DNA of 28,316 bases from JAFHCF01 sp048497495 (GTDB lineage: Bacteria > Pseudomonadota > Alphaproteobacteria > Rhizobiales > Ancalomicrobiaceae). The stretch is taken from the NCBI GenBank assembly GCA_048497495.1, contig JAFHCF010000063.1, forward strand, positions 1-28,316, in the 5' to 3' direction. Both the position numbers and the translations under genes were made by a program. A model generated the notes under the pieces. That model was not told the DNA's origin. It saw only the letters and a program-made list of their open reading frames with translations, and searched no databases. Positions 1 through 9,538 of the stretch are shown here, one piece after another (position 1 is the stretch's first letter; each line of letters opens with the position of its first letter).

Positions 1-76
1 GCAAGCCCCTTCTCAGGGCCACCCTCGGGAGCGGAGGGCGAAGGATTTCGTCGCCAGCGGCAGCGCCGCCGTCGTT

Positions 77-141
77 GGAGCGGTTTATACGCAGACCGAT
101 CCCCCCCGTCAACAGTCATCGCAAAAAAACTTCACATTCTC
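77..141 (-). promoter_or_regulatory. Strong sigma70-type promoter, probably of an rRNA operon, reading left out of the window
   Basis: Read on the minus strand, a -35 hexamer TTGACG (107-112) and a -10 hexamer TATAAA (84-89) are separated by exactly 17 bases. Directly upstream lies an A/T tract (about 113-141, with seven consecutive T on the minus strand) that resembles an UP element. Transcription would begin near 77 and run off the left edge. Near-perfect hexamers, optimal spacing and an UP-like tract in a GC-rich genome are typical of rRNA or tRNA promoters. The transcribed gene is not in the window, so the rRNA assignment is inference. It could also drive a tRNA or another highly expressed gene. 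Confidence 0.7.
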
Positions 142-633
142 CCCGCCGACTCGGGCGAAACCCGAAAAAGCCCAAGGTTTCCGCGACTTCCCAGTTTCGA
201 GCGGAGGCGCTTTCGATCCCTCGCACGCCGGATCGGCGGCCCATTCGCCCTCCCGAAGCCCGTCGGAGCCCGGTTTCCCGGGCCCAAGCAGGCCCCACAC
301 GGCGACGGGAGCCGGAGCGGAAGGGCGTGACCCGGCCGGAAGCAGGATTGGAGACGCATCGCGCGCCCGGCCGCCGCCGCGTCGGCTCCCTCGCCCCCTC
401 GGGCCTTCGTCTTTGCCCGAGATTGACGTCGCGCGCTCAGGCATGCACCCTCGCGCGACTGCTTCGCCGCGTCGCTTCGGCGCGCTTCGACGGAGGAAAC
501 CGACCGAACGCCTCGGCCACCGACGCGGAAGCGCCATGATCGTCGGAGAGAAGTCGACCCGAGATCGCGCGCGCCACCCGTCGACGGACGTGGGCCGCCA
601 GCGGTCGCGAACGGATTCGAGCCACGAGGACAG
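142..633. other. Intergenic region, no gene seen
   Basis: This GC-rich stretch lies between the leftward promoter and the M23 peptidase gene. Open frames exist on both strands, but their translations are Arg/Pro/Ser-rich low-complexity sequence with no recognisable family, as expected for chance frames at high GC. A TTGACG occurs at 423-428 but has no acceptable -10 at the right distance, so I do not call a promoter for the downstream gene. Confidence 0.5.
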
Positions 634-2643
634 ATGCGACACGCGCACCGGCCGGACAGACACGACGGAATCGATCTCGGCGACGACCTGCCCCTGCACG
701 TCGACGGGGGGCTCGGTCGCTTCGATCGCCGCGCCATCTCGCTGCGCTGGCTCGCCGGCACCATCCTCACCGCCTTCACCTCCACCTTCTTGATGGGGGG
801 CGCCCTCTATGTGGCGCTCGATGGACGCCACACCCTCGCCGCCATGCCGGTCGAACTGTCGACCACCGCCGATCGCACGGCCGACAAGATGGCGGAACCG
901 ATCGCCATGGGCACCGGCATCCTCGCCAAGGCCGACCGCCTGCCCCGGGTCGGCGAACGGGCCGGCACCCGTCAGGTGCTCAATCTGTCGACCATGACGC
1001 GGATCGGCGACCGCGACCTCGTCCGCGTCCGCCCCTTCATCCGCGTCTCCGCGCCGCTGACCATGCGCAAGGCGGAAGCCGCCGCCGAGATCCCGCCCTT
1101 CAATCCGCTGAAGGTCTTCGCCGACGCCGACATCCTCTCCGGGCGCGGCTCGGCGGCCAAGAACCCGTCCTTCTACGACGCCGACGTCGAGGGCGAGATC
1201 ACCTTGCGCACCCGCGATCTGCCCTCCGACACCGCCGCCTTCGACCCGGACGTCGTGATGTCGGCGGCGGAAGTCGAGCGTATCGTCGCCGATCAGGCCC
1301 GCTTCCTCTCCGACGGCTCGATCCAGACCGCCGCCCTGCCGGTCTCCGACGCCACCGCCGCCTTCGGGGCCTTCGGCTCGCCCTTCGGCCTCACCTCGGC
1401 GCTCGCCATGCGCATCGTGCCGGAGAACGTCTCGTTCTTCGCCAAGAGCGATGGCGAACGCGCCGGCGCCCAGACCGGAAACGGTCTCGACGAGAAGGTC
1501 GTCACGGTCGATCGCTCCGACACCCTGAAGATGATCCTGCGCGACGCCGGCGCCGACGACAAGACCATCGCCGACGTCGCCAAGGCGTTTGCCAAGAGCT
1601 TCGACATCAAGGCGCTCGAGCCCGGTCAGCGCCTGCGTATCGGCACCGCCAAGATCGACCAGACCGAGAAGCTCAAGCCGGTTCGCATCTCCCTCTACAA
1701 CAAGGACAACGGCCATCTCGGCACCGTCGCCCTCGACGACTACGGCGCCTTCGTCGGCGCCGAGGAGCCGGGTATCGGCGAGACCATGGTCGCGCCGGAG
1801 GACGAGGATGAGACCATCGCCGAGGCGAGCGGCGTGCCCTCGCTCTATTACAGCCTCTATCAGACCGCCCTCGACAATCAGATCTCGCGCAATCTGATCA
1901 AACAGCTGGTCGACATCTATTCCTTCGACGTCGATTTCAATCAACGCGTCAAGCACGGCGACGGCTTCGAGGTGCTCTTCTCCTCCGACGACGAGAACGA
2001 TTCCAAGGCAGGCCAGGAAATCCTCTACGCGGCGATCACCGTGGGCGGGCAGCCGAAGAAATACTATCGCTATCGCTCGCCCGACGACGGCTCGGTCGAC
2101 TACTACGACGACGCCGGCAAGAGCGCCAAGAAGTTCCTGATGCGCAAACCGATGGAAGGCGGCGTCTACCGTTCCGGCTTCGGCGGCCGCCGCCATCCGG
2201 TGCTGGGCTACTACCGCATGCACACCGGCGTCGATTGGGCCGCGCCCACCGGCACGCCGATCTTCGCCTCCGGCAACGGCACCGTCACCGAGGCCGGCTG
2301 GAAGGGCGGTTACGGTCGCTACGTCCGCATCAAGCACAACAACGGATACGAGACTGGTTACGGCCACATGTCCGGCCTCGGCCGCGGCATCGCCAAGGGC
2401 ACCCGCGTCCGTCAGGGCCAGATCATCGGCTATGTCGGCTCCACCGGCGTCTCCACCGGACCCCATTGCCACTACGAGGTGCTGATCAACTCCGCCTTCG
2501 TCGATCCGATGCGCGTCAAGCTGCCGCGCGGCAAGGAACTCGGCGGTCCGATGCTGGCGGAATTCCGCCGCGAGCGCGGGCGCATCGACGGGCTGATGTC
2601 GAAGACCCCGATCCCCGGCAAGCTCGCCTCCAGCATCAACTGA
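634..2643 (+). CDS. M23 family zinc metallopeptidase (murein endopeptidase, MepM-like)
   Basis: This is a probable peptidoglycan DD-endopeptidase of 669 residues acting in the periplasm. A cytoplasmic N-terminus of about 38 residues is followed by one membrane anchor at about 39-61. Residues about 287-375 resemble the OapA/LysM-like domain found in MepM-type hydrolases. The C-terminal M23 domain (about 510-625) keeps all zinc ligands: H530 and D534 in HTGVD, H578 in GYGHMSG, and the H611-C612-H613 motif, so it should be active. The ATG at 634 follows a GAGGA Shine-Dalgarno about 6 bases upstream. It is longer than E. coli MepM (about 440 aa) because of an extended region between the anchor and the LysM-like part. 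It converges with clpB. The family call is firm; the exact bond cleaved is inference. Confidence 0.93.
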   Translation: MRHAHRPDRHDGIDLGDDLPLHVDGGLGRFDRRAISLRWLAGTILTAFTSTFLMGGALYVALDGRHTLAAMPVELSTTADRTADKMAEPIAMGTGILAKADRLPRVGERAGTRQVLNLSTMTRIGDRDLVRVRPFIRVSAPLTMRKAEAAAEIPPFNPLKVFADADILSGRGSAAKNPSFYDADVEGEITLRTRDLPSDTAAFDPDVVMSAAEVERIVADQARFLSDGSIQTAALPVSDATAAFGAFGSPFGLTSALAMRIVPENVSFFAKSDGERAGAQTGNGLDEKVVTVDRSDTLKMILRDAGADDKTIADVAKAFAKSFDIKALEPGQRLRIGTAKIDQTEKLKPVRISLYNKDNGHLGTVALDDYGAFVGAEEPGIGETMVAPEDEDETIAEASGVPSLYYSLYQTALDNQISRNLIKQLVDIYSFDVDFNQRVKHGDGFEVLFSSDDENDSKAGQEILYAAITVGGQPKKYYRYRSPDDGSVDYYDDAGKSAKKFLMRKPMEGGVYRSGFGGRRHPVLGYYRMHTGVDWAAPTGTPIFASGNGTVTEAGWKGGYGRYVRIKHNNGYETGYGHMSGLGRGIAKGTRVRQGQIIGYVGSTGVSTGPHCHYEVLINSAFVDPMRVKLPRGKELGGPMLAEFRRERGRIDGLMSKTPIPGKLASSIN

Positions 2644-2721
2644 GATCGTCGCTCGCCCTCGGGCCCCACCGACCCGCTCGGCGAACCGATCCTCGGCTCC
2701 GCGCCCCCCCGAAACGACGAC

Positions 2722-2749
2722 GGGCGAGACGGCCTTCGCCCTCTCGCCC
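2722..2749. terminator. Hairpin between convergent M23 and clpB genes, possible bidirectional terminator
   Basis: An 8-bp perfect inverted repeat, GGGCGAGA (2722-2729) and TCTCGCCC (2742-2749), encloses an inner GGC/GCC stem with a CTTC loop. It sits in the 140-base gap between two convergent genes. No clear T tract follows on either strand, so intrinsic termination would be weak. Confidence 0.45.
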
Positions 2750-2783
2750 GCCCCGTTCTGGTCGCGCGCCCGAGATCGCCGGC

Positions 2784-5381
<2,598 letters not shown>

Positions 5382-5500
5382 GTCGTCCCTCCTGGCCCGC
5401 CGGATCACCGCCCATCATGGCGCGGCTCGAGGCGTCTCGGGATTGTCGTTCGAAGCCTCCGGCCCCACGCGGGCGACCGGTTCGACCCCTGTCCAGGCAC

Positions 5501-5533
5501 ATATGGGAAGCCATCACGATCGGTTGAAGGGGG
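5501..5533 (-). promoter_or_regulatory. Sigma32 (RpoH)-type heat-shock promoter for clpB
   Basis: On the minus strand the sequence TTCCCCCTTCAA is close to the extended RpoH -35 element, differing mainly in CTTCAA for CTTGAA (core at 5524-5529). It is followed after about 15 bases by TCCCATAT (5501-5508), which matches the RpoH -10 element CCCATNT. Transcription would start near 5493, leaving a leader of about 110 bases before the clpB ATG. ClpB is a standard RpoH regulon member, which supports the reading. Confidence 0.65.
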
Positions 5534-5605
5534 AAGGCCGCGAGACTTGACGAGACCGACCCGCGACCTTACCGCTCGCCGATCGCGCCCGCCGAGGAGA
5601 CGACC

Positions 5606-6361
5606 ATGAAGCCCCACGTCACCGCGCTCTATCGCTATCCCGTGAAGGGCTTCTCGCCCGAAGCGCTCCAAGCCGTCGACCTCGTCGCCGGCGAGACCAT
5701 GCCCTTCGATCGCGCCTACGCCATCGAGAACGGCCCCTCCGGATTCGATCCCGAAAATCCCGTCCATCTCGCCAAGATCCGTTTTCTCTGCCTGATGAAG
5801 AACGAGGCCCTGGCGCGGCTCGCCACCCATTTCGACGACGCCTCCTCCACCTTCACCGTGCGCGAGGACGGCGTCACCCTGGTCGCCGGCCGGCTCGACG
5901 ACGCGGCCGGCCGCGCGGCGATCGAGGCCTTCATGGCGGCGCGCTTCGCCGGCGATCTGCGCGGCCCCCCGAAGGTGCTGAGGGCGCCCGGCCATTCCTT
6001 CTCGGATGTCGCCCGCAAGGTGCTGCACCTGGTCAATCTGGCGACGCTGCGCGAGATCGCCGAAGAGCTCGCCACGCCGATCGACCCCGTCCGCTTCCGC
6101 CCCAACGTCGTCGTCGACGGGCTCGAGGCGCGCGCCGAACTCGACTGGACCGGTCGCACCGTCACCCTCGGAGGGCTCCCCTTCGAGGTGGTCAAGCGCA
6201 CCCAGCGCTGCGCCGCCACCAACGTCGATCCGGCGACGGGGACACGCGACCTGGAGATCCCACGCTTCCTGATGGGTTTCCTCGGCCACACCGACTGCGG
6301 CATCTATCTGAGGAGTCTCGAGAGCGGCCGTCTCGCCGTCGGCGACACCGTCACGGCGTGA
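5606..6361 (+). CDS. MOSC domain-containing protein
   Basis: The protein is 251 residues, with an N-terminal MOSC beta-barrel segment (starting KPHVTALYRYPVKGFSPE, about 2-120) and a C-terminal MOSC domain (about 125-250). MOSC proteins relate to the molybdenum-cofactor sulfurase C-terminus and to mARC/YcbX-type amidoxime or N-hydroxylated base reductases. The conserved cysteine expected to bind the cofactor is probably the one in QRCAATNVDP (about residue 204). No ferredoxin domain is fused, unlike E. coli YcbX, so any electron partner would be separate. A purine-rich site (GAGGAGACGACC) precedes the ATG. It diverges from clpB and converges with the AraC regulator with only 9 bases between stops. 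Substrate unknown. Confidence 0.88.
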   Translation: MKPHVTALYRYPVKGFSPEALQAVDLVAGETMPFDRAYAIENGPSGFDPENPVHLAKIRFLCLMKNEALARLATHFDDASSTFTVREDGVTLVAGRLDDAAGRAAIEAFMAARFAGDLRGPPKVLRAPGHSFSDVARKVLHLVNLATLREIAEELATPIDPVRFRPNVVVDGLEARAELDWTGRTVTLGGLPFEVVKRTQRCAATNVDPATGTRDLEIPRFLMGFLGHTDCGIYLRSLESGRLAVGDTVTA

Positions 6362-6370
6362 GCCCGACGC

Positions 6371-7330
6371 TCATTTGCCACCCTTCGGCCAGGCATCGGC
6401 GCCGAAGCGCGCCATATAGTCGGCGCGAAACCGGCTGGGATTGGAAAAGCCCCACATCCGCGCCACCGCGTTGATGTTCGCCCCGTCGCCGGCGACGAAA
6501 TCCCGGCGGACCGCGTCGAGGCGGATCTGCTTGAGGAACTCGTGCGGCGTCTGACCTCGCTCCTCGAGGAACGCCAATTGCAGGGCACGGACGCCGACGC
6601 CCAGCCGCTCCGCCAGATCGGTGACACCGAGGGGTTCCGAACTGGCCCGCGCGATCTCGACCGCCAGATGAACCCTCCGCTGCCCCACCGCGTTCCGGCG
6701 CGGCGACGGCTCGGCGCCGTTCAGCCGGCACAGGACGTCGGCCAGTCCCGAGAAGGCCGCCTCCTCCGCCTGCCTGACCGAGTAGGGCCCGATTTCTCCC
6801 TTGATCCGCGCATCGAGGCAATGGCGCAGATGGCGGAAGGTCCGCCGCAGATGGCGACCCGACCCCTCGTCGCCCGGCAGAACTCGGGCACCGTCGCACG
6901 GCGCGCGAAACTCCTCGCCGGTGACGACCGGCGCCCGCCTGCGCAACTCGTCGATCGACAGCGTGAAACAGATGATCCGTGAGGCGCCGTCGAACTTGAG
7001 GCCCTTCGTCGTCGTCCGGTCGAGAACCGCCACATGCCGTCGATCGAAACCTTCCGCGCAGCGCCCGTCCCCCTTGTCGACCCACGCCGTGCCTTCGCTC
7101 ATCAGGCCGACCGACAGGAGTGCCGGGGTCTCGCGGGCTCGAACCTCCACCGGGGTGTGGTAGCCCACGTCGAACATCGCGAAGACCGATCCCGCATGCA
7201 GGTCGAACACGCCGGAGAAACTCTCCCCCCGCTCGGGGCGAAGGTCGAAATGCAAACCCAGGTGAGCGGCTATTCTGTCGCTCGCCGCGAACGGATCCTG
7301 CGTGGTGAAGGTAAGGCGACTCTCCGGCAT
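6371..7330 (-). CDS. AraC family transcriptional regulator
   Basis: The protein has 319 residues. The C-terminal third (about 220-316) holds two helix-turn-helix units of the AraC/XylS type: the first around LGVTDLAERLGVGVRALQLA, the second in the INAVARMWGFSNPSRFRADY segment before the usual F-G ending. The N-terminal part (about 1-200) resembles AraC-binding-like cupin sensor domains (the AraC_binding_2 kind) but has no motif that names a ligand. The start at 7330 has no strong Shine-Dalgarno, so the exact N-terminus is less certain. It is divergent from the chemoreceptor across the AT-rich 483-base intergenic region and could regulate that operon or itself. It converges tightly with the MOSC gene. 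Target is unknown. Confidence 0.9.
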   Translation of the reverse strand: MPESRLTFTTQDPFAASDRIAAHLGLHFDLRPERGESFSGVFDLHAGSVFAMFDVGYHTPVEVRARETPALLSVGLMSEGTAWVDKGDGRCAEGFDRRHVAVLDRTTTKGLKFDGASRIICFTLSIDELRRRAPVVTGEEFRAPCDGARVLPGDEGSGRHLRRTFRHLRHCLDARIKGEIGPYSVRQAEEAAFSGLADVLCRLNGAEPSPRRNAVGQRRVHLAVEIARASSEPLGVTDLAERLGVGVRALQLAFLEERGQTPHEFLKQIRLDAVRRDFVAGDGANINAVARMWGFSNPSRFRADYMARFGADAWPKGGK

Positions 7331-7666
7331 GAGCAGATTCTACGATCCGATCCGATGAATAGACGGAACTCGCACCGCGAGAGGTCGCGACGGGAATCGA
7401 CACGTTTGGGAGAAATGACCCGCTCGATCGGACCCGTTTTGATCACACGGTCGCATCATTCGAAAAGCTGCATTGGGCGGCCACGCGACACTACGACTTT
7501 CGGCAAACGTCGCGACATTGTCAAAAGCTTTGTTGTGCCCGCAACGTGTAGAGAAATCTACGGAAAGATTAGACAATCATCGATTGCATCATCCGTCGAA
7601 GAGACAACTTTTAAATATTACCACTTAAATCATAAGTACAAAATGCGTATCGCACCATACACATCA

Positions 7667-7678
7667 CGAATTAATTCG
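7667..7678. repeat. 12-bp perfect palindrome, possible operator
   Basis: CGAATTAATTCG is a perfect palindrome in the AT-rich region between the AraC regulator and the chemoreceptor. It could be a dimeric regulator site. An AT-rich palindrome can arise by chance, so this is weak. Confidence 0.3.
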
Positions 7679-7691
7679 CCATGAACCATAT

Positions 7692-7707
7692 TTTACAATT
7701 GATTAAC
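7692..7707 (+). promoter_or_regulatory. CtrA-like binding site upstream of the chemoreceptor
   Basis: The sequence TTTA-N7-TTAAC (7692-7695, 7696-7702, 7703-7707) differs by one base from the full CtrA consensus TTAA-N7-TTAAC known from Caulobacter and rhizobia. CtrA commonly controls motility and chemotaxis genes in alphaproteobacteria, which fits the downstream chemoreceptor. The site is about 107 bases before the start codon. An AT-rich background raises the chance of a coincidental match. Confidence 0.35.
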
Positions 7708-7728
7708 CGAATTTGATTAAAATATCTG

Positions 7729-7755
7729 TGCGTAATAAGGATCTTTATTTACGCA
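7729..7755. repeat. Inverted repeat in the chemoreceptor leader
   Basis: TGCGTAA (7729-7735) and TTACGCA (7749-7755) form a perfect 7-bp inverted repeat around a 13-base centre. It lies about 60 bases before the chemoreceptor ATG, so it could be an operator or an RNA hairpin in the leader. It is not followed by a T run on the plus strand. Confidence 0.35.
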
Positions 7756-7813
7756 AAAATTCGGACGCCGGCGATCGAGACGGAGGCGTCCAAACAGAGG
7801 AAAGGCATAGACC

Positions 7814-9511
7814 ATGTCGTTCAAGAATTGGCCGATGATCTGGAAGGTCGTGAGTCTCCTCCTGATGCTGGCCTCCGCCGGATTCGCCGGCGTCGTCTAC
7901 ACGACGCATCAGATCACCGTCGTCGACGATCTCGACACCGCGATCATCGAAGGGCCGTCGGCGGCGATCGCCAACATGGCGCGCTCAAATCGAATGATCG
8001 CCCTGACCGAATCGGCCATCTACCAGAACATCGTCGCGAGTTCCCCGGAAGAAAACGCCACCGCCTCGCGGCGGATCAAGGAAGCCTTCACCGGATATGA
8101 GGAACAGATCGTTTTGGCGAAGAAGGCCTTTCCGAAGGCCGCGACCGAGATCGACTCGGTCGCCGATCGGTACAAGACCCTCATGAGCGGCACCTGCGGC
8201 GACGTGATCCGTCGGGCCAACGCCTCGATCTCCGCCGAAGAAAATGCCAAGGTCGCCGCCCTGATGGAGACCGGTTGCCTTCCGAAGCTGGAGGAGGTCG
8301 TCCAGGCCTCCTCGGCGGTGAACAAGACACTGACCGCCGAGAAGAACCGCCAGAATCAGGAGGTCACCGACATCGCCACGTCGACCGCCCTCATCTCCCT
8401 GATCGGCCTCGGCGCGGGGACGCTCGGAATTCTCGTCCTCGCCTTCTTCGTCGTCCGCTCCGGCGTCGTCGCCCCCCTCCGCGCCTCGATGGGCGTGATG
8501 GAATCGCTCGGTGCCGGGGATCTCCACGTCGAAATCCCCGGCACCGACCGCGGCGACGAAATCGGCGCCATCTCCAAGTCGCTCGAGGTCCTGCGCGGAC
8601 AGTTGCAGCAGGCCGAGACGGCCCGCCAACAGCAGGCGGCACGTGAGGAGACCGAACGGCAGACCCTCGCCCGGCGCGAGAAACTCGCCGGCGACTTCGT
8701 CACCCGCATGCAGAACCTCGCCGCCGGCTTCGCCCAGTCCTCCGGCGAGGTCGCAGACAGCGCCAAGAATCTCTCCGCCACGGCGGAGGAAACCTCGCGC
8801 CAGGCCCAGGCCGTCGCCGCCGCCGCCGAACAGGCCGCCTCCAACGTCCAGACCGTCGCGGCTTCCTCCGAGGAAATGGCCGCCTCGATCCGCGAGATCA
8901 CCGGCCAGGTCGGCCATTCCGCCCAGGTCGCCGACACCGCCTTCGTCGAGGCCGAGGCCTCCAACACCCGTATCGCCGCGCTCGCCACGGCGGCCTCGGC
9001 GATCGGCGACGTGATCAACCTGATCAAGGGCATCGCCGATCAGACCAACCTCCTCGCCCTCAACGCCACGATCGAGGCCGCCCGCGCCGGCGAGGCCGGC
9101 AAGGGCTTCGCCGTCGTCGCGGCGGAAGTCAAGCAACTCGCCAGCCAGACCGGCAGGGCGACCGAGGAAATCGGCCAGAAGGTCGGCGAGATCCAAACGG
9201 CCACCGACGGCACCGTGAAGTCGATGACCGAGATCGTCCGGGTCATCGCCAACATCAAGGAGATCGCCTCGGCGATCGCCGGCGCGGTCGAGGAGCAGGG
9301 CGCGGCGACCGCGGAGATCGCCCGCAATTGCCAGCAGGCGGCCACCGGCACGCAACAGGTGACGCAGAACATCTCCGGCGTCGGCCAGGCCGCCGAGATG
9401 ACCGGATCGGCCTCCACCCAACTCATGACGTTGTCGAACGGCCTGTCCGGCCAGGCGGCGGACCTGCGCAACGTCGTGGAGACCTTCGTCAAGGACTTCG
9501 CCGCCGCCTGA
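7814..9511 (+). CDS. Methyl-accepting chemotaxis protein
   Basis: This is a transmembrane chemoreceptor of 565 residues. TM1 is at about 9-31 and is followed by a periplasmic helical sensor of about 155 residues (four-helix-bundle type by appearance) containing two cysteines, C128 and C155. TM2 is at about 190-212, HAMP at about 213-266, and then a long cytoplasmic signalling coiled coil. Its hairpin tip, with IADQTNLLALNATIEAARAG from about residue 406, is the CheA/CheW-contact region. The C-terminus ends ETFVKDFAAA without an NWETF-type CheR/CheB tether. The start is supported by GAGGAAAGG about 10 bases upstream. The HD-GYP gene follows after 27 bases, suggesting one transcript. The ligand cannot be told from sequence. 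Confidence 0.96.
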   Translation: MSFKNWPMIWKVVSLLLMLASAGFAGVVYTTHQITVVDDLDTAIIEGPSAAIANMARSNRMIALTESAIYQNIVASSPEENATASRRIKEAFTGYEEQIVLAKKAFPKAATEIDSVADRYKTLMSGTCGDVIRRANASISAEENAKVAALMETGCLPKLEEVVQASSAVNKTLTAEKNRQNQEVTDIATSTALISLIGLGAGTLGILVLAFFVVRSGVVAPLRASMGVMESLGAGDLHVEIPGTDRGDEIGAISKSLEVLRGQLQQAETARQQQAAREETERQTLARREKLAGDFVTRMQNLAAGFAQSSGEVADSAKNLSATAEETSRQAQAVAAAAEQAASNVQTVAASSEEMAASIREITGQVGHSAQVADTAFVEAEASNTRIAALATAASAIGDVINLIKGIADQTNLLALNATIEAARAGEAGKGFAVVAAEVKQLASQTGRATEEIGQKVGEIQTATDGTVKSMTEIVRVIANIKEIASAIAGAVEEQGAATAEIARNCQQAATGTQQVTQNISGVGQAAEMTGSASTQLMTLSNGLSGQAADLRNVVETFVKDFAAA

Positions 9512-9538
9512 CGTCGACTTCGGTTGGGAGACCCTCGC

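Larger units (their letters stand above)
7331..7813. promoter_or_regulatory. AT-rich divergent regulatory region between AraC regulator and chemoreceptor
   Basis: No gene is visible in these 483 bases. Between 7561 and 7740 I count 60 G/C in 180 bases (33%), while the flanking genes are around two-thirds G+C. The stretch contains several short palindromes (GTAGA-gaaa-TCTAC at 7548-7561, CGAATTAATTCG at 7667-7678, TGCGTAA/TTACGCA at 7729-7755) and a CtrA-like site at 7692-7707. A GAGGAAAGG Shine-Dalgarno (about 7796-7805) serves the chemoreceptor start. No convincing sigma70 pair with correct spacing was found for either direction, so activator-dependent promoters are likely. Confidence 0.6.

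Noticed and set aside
423..451. TTGACG as a promoter for the M23 gene
   Set aside because: At 16-18 bases spacing there is no usable -10 (the position reads CACCCT).
7034..7684. A 216-codon plus-strand frame entering the AT-rich intergenic region
   Set aside because: It starts inside the AraC gene on the opposite strand and its tail has no recognisable motif or Shine-Dalgarno.
7692..7722. Sigma70 promoter with TTTACA/TTGATT and TAAAAT for the chemoreceptor
   Set aside because: The possible hexamer pairs have spacings of 13 or 20 bases, outside the usual range, so only the CtrA-like site is reported.
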